DNA of 43,693 bases from Fidelibacterota bacterium (lineage in GTDB: Bacteria; Fidelibacterota; Marinisomatia; Marinisomatales; TCS55), in contig JAPYRG010000013.1 of the NCBI GenBank assembly GCA_029936965.1, forward strand, positions 1 through 43,693, read 5' to 3'. The position numbers and the translations under genes are program-made. Of the stretch, positions 27,025-34,502 are shown in pieces. Below the pieces are notes generated by a model. The model was not told the DNA's origin, ran no database searches, and was given only the letters and a program-made list of their open reading frames with translations. Position 1 is the first letter of the stretch, and every line of letters begins with the position of its first letter.

Positions 27025-28029
27025 ATGATGAAAGCATTGCTATGTAAAGATTTTGGTCCTGTTGAGAATCTTGTTTGGGAAGATATACCAGATCCAACTC
27101 CAAAGGATGGAGAGGTTGTTGTTGATATCAAAGTAGCAGCACTTAATTTCCCAGATAATTTGATTGTACAGGGTCTATATCAATTTAAACCAAACTTTCC
27201 ATTCTCTCCAGGATCTGAAGGAGCTGGAGTCATTAGTGCTATTGGAAAAAATGTACATAATTTTCAAATTGGGGAAAAAGTGTCATTTATGTGCGGATGG
27301 GGAGCTTTTGCTGAAAAACTAGCAATTAATCATAAGCAACTAATAAAAATGACTGAAGGCATGACTTTTGAATTAGCATCTGCCACGCAAATTGCATATG
27401 GAACCAGTTATCATGCTTTAATCCAAAGAGGCCGATTAAATCAAGATCATGAAATTCTAATATTAGGATGTTCTGGAGGGGTTGGGTTGGCAGCTTTAGA
27501 TATTGCGAAAGCACATAATGTCCGAGTCGTTGCTGGTGTATCTACAGAAGAAAAGGCTGATTTGTGTAAACAGTATGGTGCAGATGAAGTTGTAGTATAT
27601 GGATCAGATAAATTAGATAAAGAGAGTCAAAAAGATTTATCAAATAAATTAAAAGAAAAAAGTAAAAAAGGCGCTTTCGATATTATCTATGATACAGTTG
27701 GAGACTGCTATACTGAACCTGCATTGCGTTCAATAAACTGGAAAGGTAGATATTTAGTTATTGGCTTTGCTGCAGGAGAAATACCAAAGATTCCTTTAAA
27801 TCTAGCTTTACTTAAAGGATGTGAAATCGTTGGTGTTTTCTGGGGGGCATTTACTGGACATGAACCAAAACAAAATATGAACAACATAATTGAAATTGGT
27901 AAAATGATATCATCCAAAAAACTAAATCCATTTATCTCAAAAAAGCTTCCGATGAAATCTGCAACAGATGCTATTAAGATGATTGGGGAAAGAAAGGTGC
28001 TAGGAAAAGTTATTCTAATTAATGAATAG
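27025..28029 (+). CDS. Zinc-independent quinone oxidoreductase (MDR superfamily)
   Basis: The 334-residue cytoplasmic enzyme has an N-terminal GroES-like fold (residues ~1-120, including ALNFPDNLIVQG, PGSEGAGVI and GWGAFAE) and a Rossmann domain with GCSGGVGLAALDIA as the NADPH-binding loop. The Cys/His set for catalytic zinc is missing, as expected for NADPH:quinone reductase (Qor-like) members; IPDPTPKDGEVVV and a C-terminal GKVILI are also typical. Two adjacent ATGs are possible starts; aaggg lies just upstream. It is a single gene between a divergent symporter and a convergent GNAT gene (6-base gap). Confidence 0.9.
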   Translation: MMKALLCKDFGPVENLVWEDIPDPTPKDGEVVVDIKVAALNFPDNLIVQGLYQFKPNFPFSPGSEGAGVISAIGKNVHNFQIGEKVSFMCGWGAFAEKLAINHKQLIKMTEGMTFELASATQIAYGTSYHALIQRGRLNQDHEILILGCSGGVGLAALDIAKAHNVRVVAGVSTEEKADLCKQYGADEVVVYGSDKLDKESQKDLSNKLKEKSKKGAFDIIYDTVGDCYTEPALRSINWKGRYLVIGFAAGEIPKIPLNLALLKGCEIVGVFWGAFTGHEPKQNMNNIIEIGKMISSKKLNPFISKKLPMKSATDAIKMIGERKVLGKVILINE

Positions 28030-28035
28030 AACTAT

Positions 28036-28638
28036 CTATATATACAAACCCATATATATTGAATCATCATCTTGTTCTAATTTATCCATGCCATATTTTC
28101 TATAAAAATTAAATGCACGTTCGTTTGTAATACTGAGCTCTAAATGAACACCTTTAATATTGTTTTTTTTCAAATGAGAAATATAACGATCCATCATCAA
28201 CTTTCCCTGACCCTGTCCTTGGGCTCTCGGTAATAAATCAATATGTAAATGAGCAGGATAATCTTTAAATAATTTTTTACTCATTGGCTGAAATAAAATA
28301 TTGACCGTTTTTTCTGTTCTATTCCATTTTGATGGTTCACCGCTTGGCTGATTATAATTATTGCGTACAGTTGGAAACCAATCTTTATACATCCAAACAT
28401 AAAATGCATTTGAATTCATCGTACCCATTATATAACCACATAGGCCATTTTCATCATTAAGAATAAATACAGATTGCGGCTCATATTCCATATATGGGCC
28501 AGCATATATGTGACCAAGTACTAAAGAGTCAGTAAATAGATGGGTCGCATCTTTACCAGATTCTCCTGTCTGAAGACAGATATTATATACATGATCCTTA
28601 TCTGCAGAATTATAAGACCGAATATTAAAATCAGACAT
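28036..28638 (-). CDS. GNAT-family N-acetyltransferase
   Basis: This 200-residue protein has the GNAT fold order: an N-terminal strand RSYNSADKDHVYNICLQTG, a central FILNDENGLCGYIMG strand pair, then HIDLLPRAQGQGQGKLMM, where the Q-x-x-G-x-G-like loop binds acetyl-CoA, and the final NERAFNFYRKYGM block. The acceptor is unknown. It is the last gene of a short minus run; its ribosome site (tggagc) sits just before the ATG, in the 13-base gap after the FKBP gene. Confidence 0.88.
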   Translation of the reverse strand: MSDFNIRSYNSADKDHVYNICLQTGESGKDATHLFTDSLVLGHIYAGPYMEYEPQSVFILNDENGLCGYIMGTMNSNAFYVWMYKDWFPTVRNNYNQPSGEPSKWNRTEKTVNILFQPMSKKLFKDYPAHLHIDLLPRAQGQGQGKLMMDRYISHLKKNNIKGVHLELSITNERAFNFYRKYGMDKLEQDDDSIYMGLYI

Positions 28639-28651
28639 GCTCCATAATTTT

Positions 28652-29353
28652 CTATTCGATTTCTAGTAATTCAATTTCAAAAAGTAATGTACTATTTGGT
28701 GGAATGCTTGCGCCATTACCTCTAGCTCCATAACCTAATTTTGAAGGAACGGTTAATTCCCATTTTGCTCCAACTTGCATTAACAATAATGCTTCCGTCC
28801 AAGCTTTGATTACGCCCGTTACTTGAAAAGATATAGGTTGACCACGATCAAATGAACTATCAAAGACTGAACCATCAGTCAATGTGCCTTTATAGTGAAC
28901 TTTTACTTTATCAGTTTGTAAAGGACTTGGCCCATCGCCAGGTCTAATCACTTTATATTGTAATCCACTAGGTGAGGTAACCATGCCTTCTTTTTTGGAG
29001 CTTTCAGTTAAATACAATTCTTCAGCAGCTGCGGCTTCCTGGGCTTTCCGCTGAGCAATCTCACGTTGTTTTTGCTGAAATTCCTGACGAAACTTTACAA
29101 GGGTTAATTGCACTTCTTCTTCAGTTAATTTTATTTCTTTTTCATTAAACGCATCATCTAATCCTTTTGCTAAAACACTAGGATCAATATCCATTTCCTG
29201 ATAACGAAAAGATTTACCAATATCTAGGCCTACACTATAACTAACTGTATCCATATAATCATTTAATTCGACTTGCGCCATCTGTTGTTCATTATTTGAA
29301 CAAGATATAGAAATTATCAATATTGAAATAATTATTGCACTTAAATGTTTCAT
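28652..29353 (-). CDS. FKBP-type peptidyl-prolyl isomerase, lipoprotein
   Basis: The 233-residue product has a lipoprotein leader ending ISISCSN (Cys 18). Residues ~28-110 form the helical dimerisation arm of FkpA/Mip-type proteins (DTVSYSVGLDIG to a Q/E-rich helix). Residues ~120-233 are the FKBP domain with VHYKGTLTDGSVFDSS, GVIKAWTEALLLM, YGARG and PPNSTLLFEIELL. It assists folding of exported proteins by isomerising prolyl bonds, attached to a membrane in the periplasm. A good ribosome site (aaggatg) precedes it, and the PQ-loop gene ends immediately upstream. Confidence 0.94.
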   Translation of the reverse strand: MKHLSAIIISILIISISCSNNEQQMAQVELNDYMDTVSYSVGLDIGKSFRYQEMDIDPSVLAKGLDDAFNEKEIKLTEEEVQLTLVKFRQEFQQKQREIAQRKAQEAAAAEELYLTESSKKEGMVTSPSGLQYKVIRPGDGPSPLQTDKVKVHYKGTLTDGSVFDSSFDRGQPISFQVTGVIKAWTEALLLMQVGAKWELTVPSKLGYGARGNGASIPPNSTLLFEIELLEIE

Positions 29354-29653
29354 TTATTCATCCTTTTTTGATTCATTTTTTTCATCGGGTTTAATACGAT
29401 ATTTTAATACTGTCCAGACAACCAAAAAGTTGAGAACAGAAGTTAATAAAAAGGCTAATATTGCACGGATATCTAAATATCCACCACCAGTTTCAGCAAA
29501 CAAAAAATATGCACCAATATTTGCAACACCAAACATCAACCATGATAAAACACTTACTCCACCCGGATTATGTGTTTTCCATAATTGAACTAATTGTATT
29601 AATGCGGCACCTGGTAGTACAAGGGCAGGCATCCATGTTAATAATTCAATCAT
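29354..29653 (-). CDS. Small PQ-loop/SemiSWEET-like membrane protein
   Basis: The 99-residue product has three predicted membrane helices and a lysine-rich tail. The first helix and its loop (PGAALIQLVQLWKTHNPGG, then VSVLSWLMFG) resemble the three-helix PQ-loop unit of SemiSWEET sugar transporters, which work as dimers. The classic Pro-Gln pair is not intact, so the call is tentative; any small three-helix membrane protein would look similar. A ribosome site (ggagaag) precedes the ATG, and the FKBP ATG follows directly. Confidence 0.5.
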   Translation of the reverse strand: MIELLTWMPALVLPGAALIQLVQLWKTHNPGGVSVLSWLMFGVANIGAYFLFAETGGGYLDIRAILAFLLTSVLNFLVVWTVLKYRIKPDEKNESKKDE

Positions 29654-29713
29654 TAATCTTCTCCATAATTAACTATAGCACTAAATGTAAGATAAATCTT
29701 GAGAAATACTTAT

Positions 29714-30034
29714 TTAATTTCTAGAAAGCTTTACTGCAGTTCCATATGCTAATAATTCCGCAGAACCCTGTAAAACCATCGATGTTTGGAAACGGACACT
29801 CACTACTGCATCCGCATTTAAATCTTTTGCGCCATCTAACATTCTTTGTAAGGCTTGCTCCCTTGCTTGTGCCATCATTCTAGTATATTCTGGAATTTCA
29901 CCTCCTACAATACTTCGTAAAACAGCAGTAATCTCTTTACCCAAATGCCTTGCTCGAATGGTGTTTCCCATCACCATACCTAATGATTCACTAATACTAT
30001 AGCCAGAAACAGTTTCAGTTGTTACAAATTTCAT
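29714..30034 (-). CDS. YbjQ/UPF0145 family protein
   Basis: The 106-residue product closely follows the YbjQ (DUF74) pattern: TTETVSGYSI, VMGNTIRARHLGKEI, EIPEYTRMM, REQALQRMLDGAKDLNADAVV and ELLAYGTAV. These proteins form small oligomeric rings and have been proposed to bind heavy metals, without a firm function. The length is normal for the family. Its ATG overlaps the stop of the small membrane-protein gene upstream. Confidence 0.92.
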   Translation of the reverse strand: MKFVTTETVSGYSISESLGMVMGNTIRARHLGKEITAVLRSIVGGEIPEYTRMMAQAREQALQRMLDGAKDLNADAVVSVRFQTSMVLQGSAELLAYGTAVKLSRN

Positions 30035-30234
30035 TCTTCAATATCTTTAAAATCATCTTTTTCCCGTTCTTCTTGAATAATGCTGTATAGTAATACAAAT
30101 ACTCCAAGCACTACGGACATAAGCGCTAATCCAAGTAATGGGTTATTAAAAATGAGTGCAATAATTTTTCCTATAAATACTAAAATAAATACTACTGCAC
30201 CTCCAAGAATTAAATAAATACCGGTTTGTTTCAT
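30031..30234 (-). CDS. Small two-helix membrane protein
   Basis: The 67-residue product has two hydrophobic helices (about 7-29 and 34-53) and an acidic, charged C-terminal tail. It is translationally coupled (ATGA overlap) to the YbjQ gene. An agaggtg site lies 5 bases before its ATG. I recognise no family; it may anchor or accompany the YbjQ protein, judging by position only. Confidence 0.65.
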   Translation of the reverse strand: MKQTGIYLILGGAVVFILVFIGKIIALIFNNPLLGLALMSVVLGVFVLLYSIIQEEREKDDFKDIEE

Positions 30235-30335
30235 ACCAACACCTCTATAAATAATAATATTTCACTAAAATAGTGCATTTCAACTATTCAGAAGATAAAC
30301 TATTGCTTAATTAAATCATTTGAAAATATTTAATC

Positions 30336-30983
30336 ATGATAGAAACTGATTTTTCAATACGAACATTTCGTGGGGGATATGATAATAATTTTTCGTATTT
30401 AGTTTCCTGTATGCAAACTGGAATACAATTTTTGATTGATGCAGCTATCTCACTTGATGAAATTAAACCATATATTAATCAGCACCTTGGGGCACTCCTT
30501 ATAACACACACTCACGGTGATCATATAGCGTATTTAGATGAGATTCTAGATGAATATCCAAATGCAAAATATATTGGATACAAAAATTTAGTTCATAAAA
30601 GTACAAAATATGAATTTTCTCCTGTAAACGATCAAGATAGGGTCCTCTTAGGAAAAATAAATATTGATATAATATATACACCTGGGCATTTCCCTGATTC
30701 TCTATGTTATTTGATGGAAAATATCATTTTTACTGGAGATACATTATTTGTGGGTAGAACAGGTAGAACAATAAGTGCTAATGCAAGTACCAAAGAGTTA
30801 TACTATAGTATATACGATAAGATTTTATCATTACCTGGTAATACACTAATTTACCCAGGTCATGATTATGGGGAAAACCCTACAATAAGCTTAAAAGATA
30901 ACATAAAAATAAGTCCTTTACTTCAAGCAAAAAGTGAAAGGGATTTTATTGAGCGAATGGCAAATTATGAAGCTATTCGTTAA
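30336..30983 (+). CDS. Metallo-beta-lactamase-fold hydrolase (glyoxalase II/persulfide-dioxygenase-like)
   Basis: The 215-residue cytoplasmic protein has the MBL metal site: THTHGDH at about residue 58, a His in TPGHFPDS, an Asp in FTGDTLFVG and a final His in YPGHDYG. GDTLFVGRTGRT is near to the glyoxalase II/ETHE1 branch, but the C-terminal substrate domain of glyoxalase II is missing. It could hydrolyse a thioester or oxidise a persulfide. It heads the plus-strand run to 33373. The ATG has no clear ribosome site. Confidence 0.85.
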   Translation: MIETDFSIRTFRGGYDNNFSYLVSCMQTGIQFLIDAAISLDEIKPYINQHLGALLITHTHGDHIAYLDEILDEYPNAKYIGYKNLVHKSTKYEFSPVNDQDRVLLGKINIDIIYTPGHFPDSLCYLMENIIFTGDTLFVGRTGRTISANASTKELYYSIYDKILSLPGNTLIYPGHDYGENPTISLKDNIKISPLLQAKSERDFIERMANYEAIR

Positions 30984-31005
30984 CAAAATAAAAGGAGAAA
31001 CTAAT

Positions 31006-31314
31006 ATGAAAAAATATCTTAGTGGATTCATAACAGGTACTATTGCAACTGTATGCATTTTTATATTTATGGGCGCAAGTCAAATAGATGATGATTCTTT
31101 AAAAGTAATGCTTGGTCGTATTGATGCCTACTTAAGTGGCGATACAAGCATTGGTCCAAGTGGAAGATATCAATTACAGAGTTTTAGTATTGATCGTACG
31201 CATTGGCATTATCTTCTAGATACAACTACTGGAGAATTATATCGTATGGAACCAAGTCGTACACCTGCAAATGCTCGCTGGGTGCTAAGTGCAAAACCAA
31301 ACTTTAAAAAATAA
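31006..31314 (+). CDS. Small membrane-anchored periplasmic protein
   Basis: The start is placed at 31006, 8 bases after a strong aaggag, and not at an earlier in-frame ATG inside the preceding gene. The 102-residue product has one N-terminal membrane helix (~7-26) followed by a short folded domain with FSIDRTHWHYLLDTTTGELYRM, a beta pattern seen in small envelope proteins. The function is not recognised. Its TAA overlaps the next ATG. Confidence 0.75.
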   Translation: MKKYLSGFITGTIATVCIFIFMGASQIDDDSLKVMLGRIDAYLSGDTSIGPSGRYQLQSFSIDRTHWHYLLDTTTGELYRMEPSRTPANARWVLSAKPNFKK

Positions 31315-31589
31315 TGATGGGCATATATAAAAGAATCCTAAATGGAATTGTCTCTATACTATTTCTTGCTCTGATCACTTGTCAGGATAATTCAGAATGT
31401 TCCGATTGCGGTGGAAATCTTCTTGATGGATATTTATTCAAGAAAGTAACTCAAGAAGATTTGTCAGATATTGGGAATATTGATGGAGTCAATATTGGTA
31501 TTTGTATACGTTATCAATTAAGTGGTTTAACAGAGGGAGATTTTGACCTTGAAACGATAGAAATAGTTGATGACTGTTGTTGCGATTAA
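31314..31589 (+). CDS. Small cysteine-rich lipoprotein
   Basis: The 91-residue product has a hydrophobic leader ending FLALITC, a lipobox-like site (Cys about 23). The mature part carries C-S-D-C in its first ten residues, one Cys in the middle and a CCC triplet near the end, with many Asp and Glu. The Cys pairs and triplet suggest a metal site or disulfides. No family is recognised. It is coupled to the upstream gene (TAATG) and the hydrolase gene follows at once. Confidence 0.65.
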   Translation: MMGIYKRILNGIVSILFLALITCQDNSECSDCGGNLLDGYLFKKVTQEDLSDIGNIDGVNIGICIRYQLSGLTEGDFDLETIEIVDDCCCD

Positions 31590-31595
31590 TTGGAT

Positions 31596-32234
31596 ATGAT
31601 TCTTAATTATTATCAAGAATCAGATAACATAAATACTGCAATTATTGGACTTCACGGATGGACAGGTAATGAACATTCTATGGTCCCGGTTGCTAAATCA
31701 ATGAAGGTCCCAAATGCAAAATGGTATATCCCAAGGGCCCCATACAATGCAAGTAGTGGTAAAGGATATACATGGTTTAGTGGAACACCAGAAAATGGCT
31801 GGAAAACAAAAAAAACATTCAATTTAATGGATAAGCTATTTGATAAAATTATTGATGACGGATTCTTGCCAAATAAAATCATTTTACTTGGATTTTCAAT
31901 GGGAGCAAGTGTTTCATTGTTCTATGGATTAAGATTAGATTTTTCACTTAAAGGAATAATCCCTATAGCTGCAATGATACGAGATACAGAAGAACTATTA
32001 AATACTTCTTCAATTGAAAGCAAACAAACACCAATTTTAATGATTCATGGCAAAAAAGATTCCGTTGTTGACTATCATAAAAGTATCAACCTTAACAATA
32101 TATTAAAAAATAATGGATTTACATCTCACCTGCAAATTGTTGAAAGCGGTCATATAATTAATATTCCTGCTTCCAAACTAGTGAACGAATTTATAAAGTC
32201 TGGAAGCATAGCGAATGTGCAATTTGAATTATAA
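31596..32234 (+). CDS. Alpha/beta hydrolase (YpfH/carboxylesterase-like)
   Basis: The start is placed at the ATG 6 bases after the upstream stop; an in-frame TTG two codons earlier is possible. The ~212-residue protein shows GLHGWTGNEHSM, the nucleophile elbow LGFSMGASVS (Ser), an Asp in IHGKKDSVVD and a His near the end (ESGHIINIP), the phospholipase/carboxylesterase type-2 layout. No signal peptide is visible, so it is cytoplasmic. It should cleave short acyl esters or thioesters. Confidence 0.88.
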   Translation: MILNYYQESDNINTAIIGLHGWTGNEHSMVPVAKSMKVPNAKWYIPRAPYNASSGKGYTWFSGTPENGWKTKKTFNLMDKLFDKIIDDGFLPNKIILLGFSMGASVSLFYGLRLDFSLKGIIPIAAMIRDTEELLNTSSIESKQTPILMIHGKKDSVVDYHKSINLNNILKNNGFTSHLQIVESGHIINIPASKLVNEFIKSGSIANVQFEL

Positions 32235-32245
32235 AGGATTGGAAA

Positions 32246-33373
32246 ATGAAAGATATAGAAATACATCCCTTTCTAGATAAGGAAAAACAAGCAAGAGCAA
32301 AAACATATGAAAATGAAAAAAGGAAAATCGGTATTGTTGGTTCATTATCATCACTCATATTTATTTTAATATTTTATTTCAGCGGACTTAGTAATTACTT
32401 AGCAAATATTGATCTGACATTTATATATGTATTTCTCATTTATGTAAGCATATTTCTTGTACTATCAACTATAATTGGGCTGCCTCTAGGGTATTATTCA
32501 AGTTATGTTCATGAACATAAATGGGGCTTTTCAAATTATACTAACAAGACATGGCTCCTTGATCAATTAAAATCATTTACAGTTAGTTTAATGTTATTAC
32601 CTATCTTACTGGGACTTTTTTTCTGGGTATTATGGAAATTTCCTGACACCTGGTGGCTTGTTGCAGCTACGGTTACTACACTTGTTTCTATTGTATTTGT
32701 AACATTATTCCCTGTAGTTATTCTTCCAATATTTAATAAATATGATCCGATAGAAGATGAAAAGCTAACTAATCAATTATCCGATATACTACATAAAGCT
32801 GGTTTAAAACCCAGTGGTTTTTTCCGACAAGATATGAGTCGACAAACAAAAAAAGAAAATGCTTTCCTTGCGGGAATGGGTAAAACCAGAAGAGTTGTTA
32901 TCGCTGATAACTTATTAGAAAATATGAGTTTATCAGAAATTAAATCTGTTATTGCGCACGAAGTTGGTCATTATCATTTCTCACATTTACCAAAAAACAT
33001 CCTAATAGGAACAATTCAGCAACTAATAATATTTTATCTACTAAATATAATAATGAAAATACTGTATCCGGAGTTCCTTACATCGAATACAAATAATCTG
33101 TCTCTATTCCCAATGTTTAGTCTAATTATGAGTCTATTGTCCAGTCTACTTTTTGGTCCATTGAATAATATGATATCTCGTTACTTTGAAAGACAAGCAG
33201 ATAGAACATCGTTAGAGTTATATCCTGATAAAGATTCATTTCAAAAAGCAATGGCTGGTTTAGCAAATAGAAACCTTTCAAATGCGTATCCAGAATGGTG
33301 GGTAAAATTATTATACTACTCACATCCTCCAATTGGAGAACGTCTTTCTTTTGCAGAAAACTATAAGTTGTAA
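32246..33373 (+). CDS. Ste24-like M48 membrane metalloprotease
   Basis: The 375-residue protein has several membrane helices and the zinc motif IAHEVGHYHFSH (His about 238 and 242) followed by the third ligand in FERQADRTSLE (Glu about 315). The N-terminal part, with GLPLGYYSSYVHEHKWGFSN and PIFNKYDPI, matches CAAX prenyl protease 1 (Ste24). Bacterial members degrade or process membrane proteins in envelope stress. It is somewhat shorter than the eukaryotic enzyme. aaggattgg precedes the ATG. It converges with the cold-shock gene, 3 bases away. Confidence 0.93.
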   Translation: MKDIEIHPFLDKEKQARAKTYENEKRKIGIVGSLSSLIFILIFYFSGLSNYLANIDLTFIYVFLIYVSIFLVLSTIIGLPLGYYSSYVHEHKWGFSNYTNKTWLLDQLKSFTVSLMLLPILLGLFFWVLWKFPDTWWLVAATVTTLVSIVFVTLFPVVILPIFNKYDPIEDEKLTNQLSDILHKAGLKPSGFFRQDMSRQTKKENAFLAGMGKTRRVVIADNLLENMSLSEIKSVIAHEVGHYHFSHLPKNILIGTIQQLIIFYLLNIIMKILYPEFLTSNTNNLSLFPMFSLIMSLLSSLLFGPLNNMISRYFERQADRTSLELYPDKDSFQKAMAGLANRNLSNAYPEWWVKLLYYSHPPIGERLSFAENYKL

Positions 33374-33376
33374 GAA

Positions 33377-33577
33377 CTAAATAGGCCGAATATTGATTGC
33401 CTTATCTCCTTTGTGATCATAATCGATATCAAAGGCAACGTGCTGGCCTTCACGCAATCCAAATTTTTGCAGCTTTGGGCCTATTCCAGAAATGTGAACA
33501 AAATAATCATCTCCATCTTCCCCGATAATAAATCCAAATCCGCGGTCTCGATTGTATTCTTTTACTTTTCCTTGCAT
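33377..33577 (-). CDS. Cold-shock-domain protein
   Basis: This 66-residue protein is a single cold-shock domain with both RNA-binding motifs, RGFGFIIG (RNP1) and DYFVHISG (RNP2), and the usual final NIRPI. It binds single-stranded nucleic acid and acts as an RNA chaperone. Length and motifs are standard for the family, and it contains no additional domain. It follows the TIM-barrel gene by 8 bases. Confidence 0.95.
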   Translation of the reverse strand: MQGKVKEYNRDRGFGFIIGEDGDDYFVHISGIGPKLQKFGLREGQHVAFDIDYDHKGDKAINIRPI

Positions 33578-33585
33578 TTATAATA

Positions 33586-34500
33586 CTAAGTGAAAGATTT
33601 TTTTAACAAGTCTATGCTTTTGGGGACGCCTGTATTTGCATCTTCTTTTCCTTCAAATTCCAATGATATATAGCCCTTATACTCTACTTTATTTAATATT
33701 TCTGCTATTCGCGCATAATCAAGATCTAAGGTATACCATTCACCACCGCCATAATATGTTTTTGCCTGAACAAATACTGTCTGAGGAGCAATCTCTTCAA
33801 GTTTTTCATAAGGGTCTTCCAGAAAGTTCCCAGTATCCATTAACACACCTATCCAGGGTGAATCTATAGAATTTACAATCCGTAATAAACCTTCCGGTGT
33901 TCGAGTCAATCCCCAGTGATTTTCTAATGCTAGTACAACGCCAGCTTTTTCTGCGTGAGGTAAACATTCATTAATAGAATCAATACACCATTTAAAACCA
34001 TCGTCTTCAGTAAAACCAGGGAGAACGGGTTCAACTCCTTTATTTACCATAAGGTCATCAAACGAATCAATTGTATTCCACCTTCCAGAGTTGAGTCGGA
34101 TATAAGAAATCCCTAAATCATGAGCTATATCAATACATTTTTTTGTATGATCAATATTTTTATTTCGTTTCTCCTTATCCGGATCGACAAAATCCTGATG
34201 TATTGATAAACAAATCAGTTCAATATTTTTATCTTGAGCTCTATCTCGTAAAGATTGAATATATTCAGGACTTTCATTATCCATTTGTACATGAAGAACA
34301 TCCACGCCATCTACTCCAAGATTAGAAGCATGATCAATTACTTGCTGTACTGTTACTTTTGGCTCACGAAAATGCCAATAGGAATAAGTTGCTATTGCAA
34401 ATTTATAGTTAGAATTCATATTTATTTTCCCACATGTTTGTAAAAAAGAACCAGCAAATGGTGCAAGAAAAGCTGTTGAAATAAATTTTCTACGATCCAT
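33586..34500 (-). CDS. Exported sugar phosphate isomerase/epimerase-like TIM-barrel protein
   Basis: The 304-residue product has a twin-arginine-like leader (MDRRKFISTAF) ending in a possible lipobox (QTCG, Cys about 23). The rest follows the xylose-isomerase-like TIM barrel (AP_endonuc_2): YSYWHFR, GVDGVDVLH, LICLSIHQDF, IRLNSGRW, LALENHWGL, GVLMDTGNF, VQAKTYY and ISLEFEGK, with the Glu, Asp and His residues that usually bind a divalent metal. Tat export is common for this family in FCB and planctomycete bacteria. It probably epimerises or oxidises a sugar derivative outside the cytoplasm. Confidence 0.87.
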   Translation of the reverse strand: MDRRKFISTAFLAPFAGSFLQTCGKINMNSNYKFAIATYSYWHFREPKVTVQQVIDHASNLGVDGVDVLHVQMDNESPEYIQSLRDRAQDKNIELICLSIHQDFVDPDKEKRNKNIDHTKKCIDIAHDLGISYIRLNSGRWNTIDSFDDLMVNKGVEPVLPGFTEDDGFKWCIDSINECLPHAEKAGVVLALENHWGLTRTPEGLLRIVNSIDSPWIGVLMDTGNFLEDPYEKLEEIAPQTVFVQAKTYYGGGEWYTLDLDYARIAEILNKVEYKGYISLEFEGKEDANTGVPKSIDLLKKSFT

Positions 34501-34502
34501 GA

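Noticed and set aside
30934-31005. Earlier in-frame ATG for the small membrane protein gene
   Set aside because: It lies inside the preceding hydrolase gene; the ATG at 31006 has a strong ribosome site and a proper leader.
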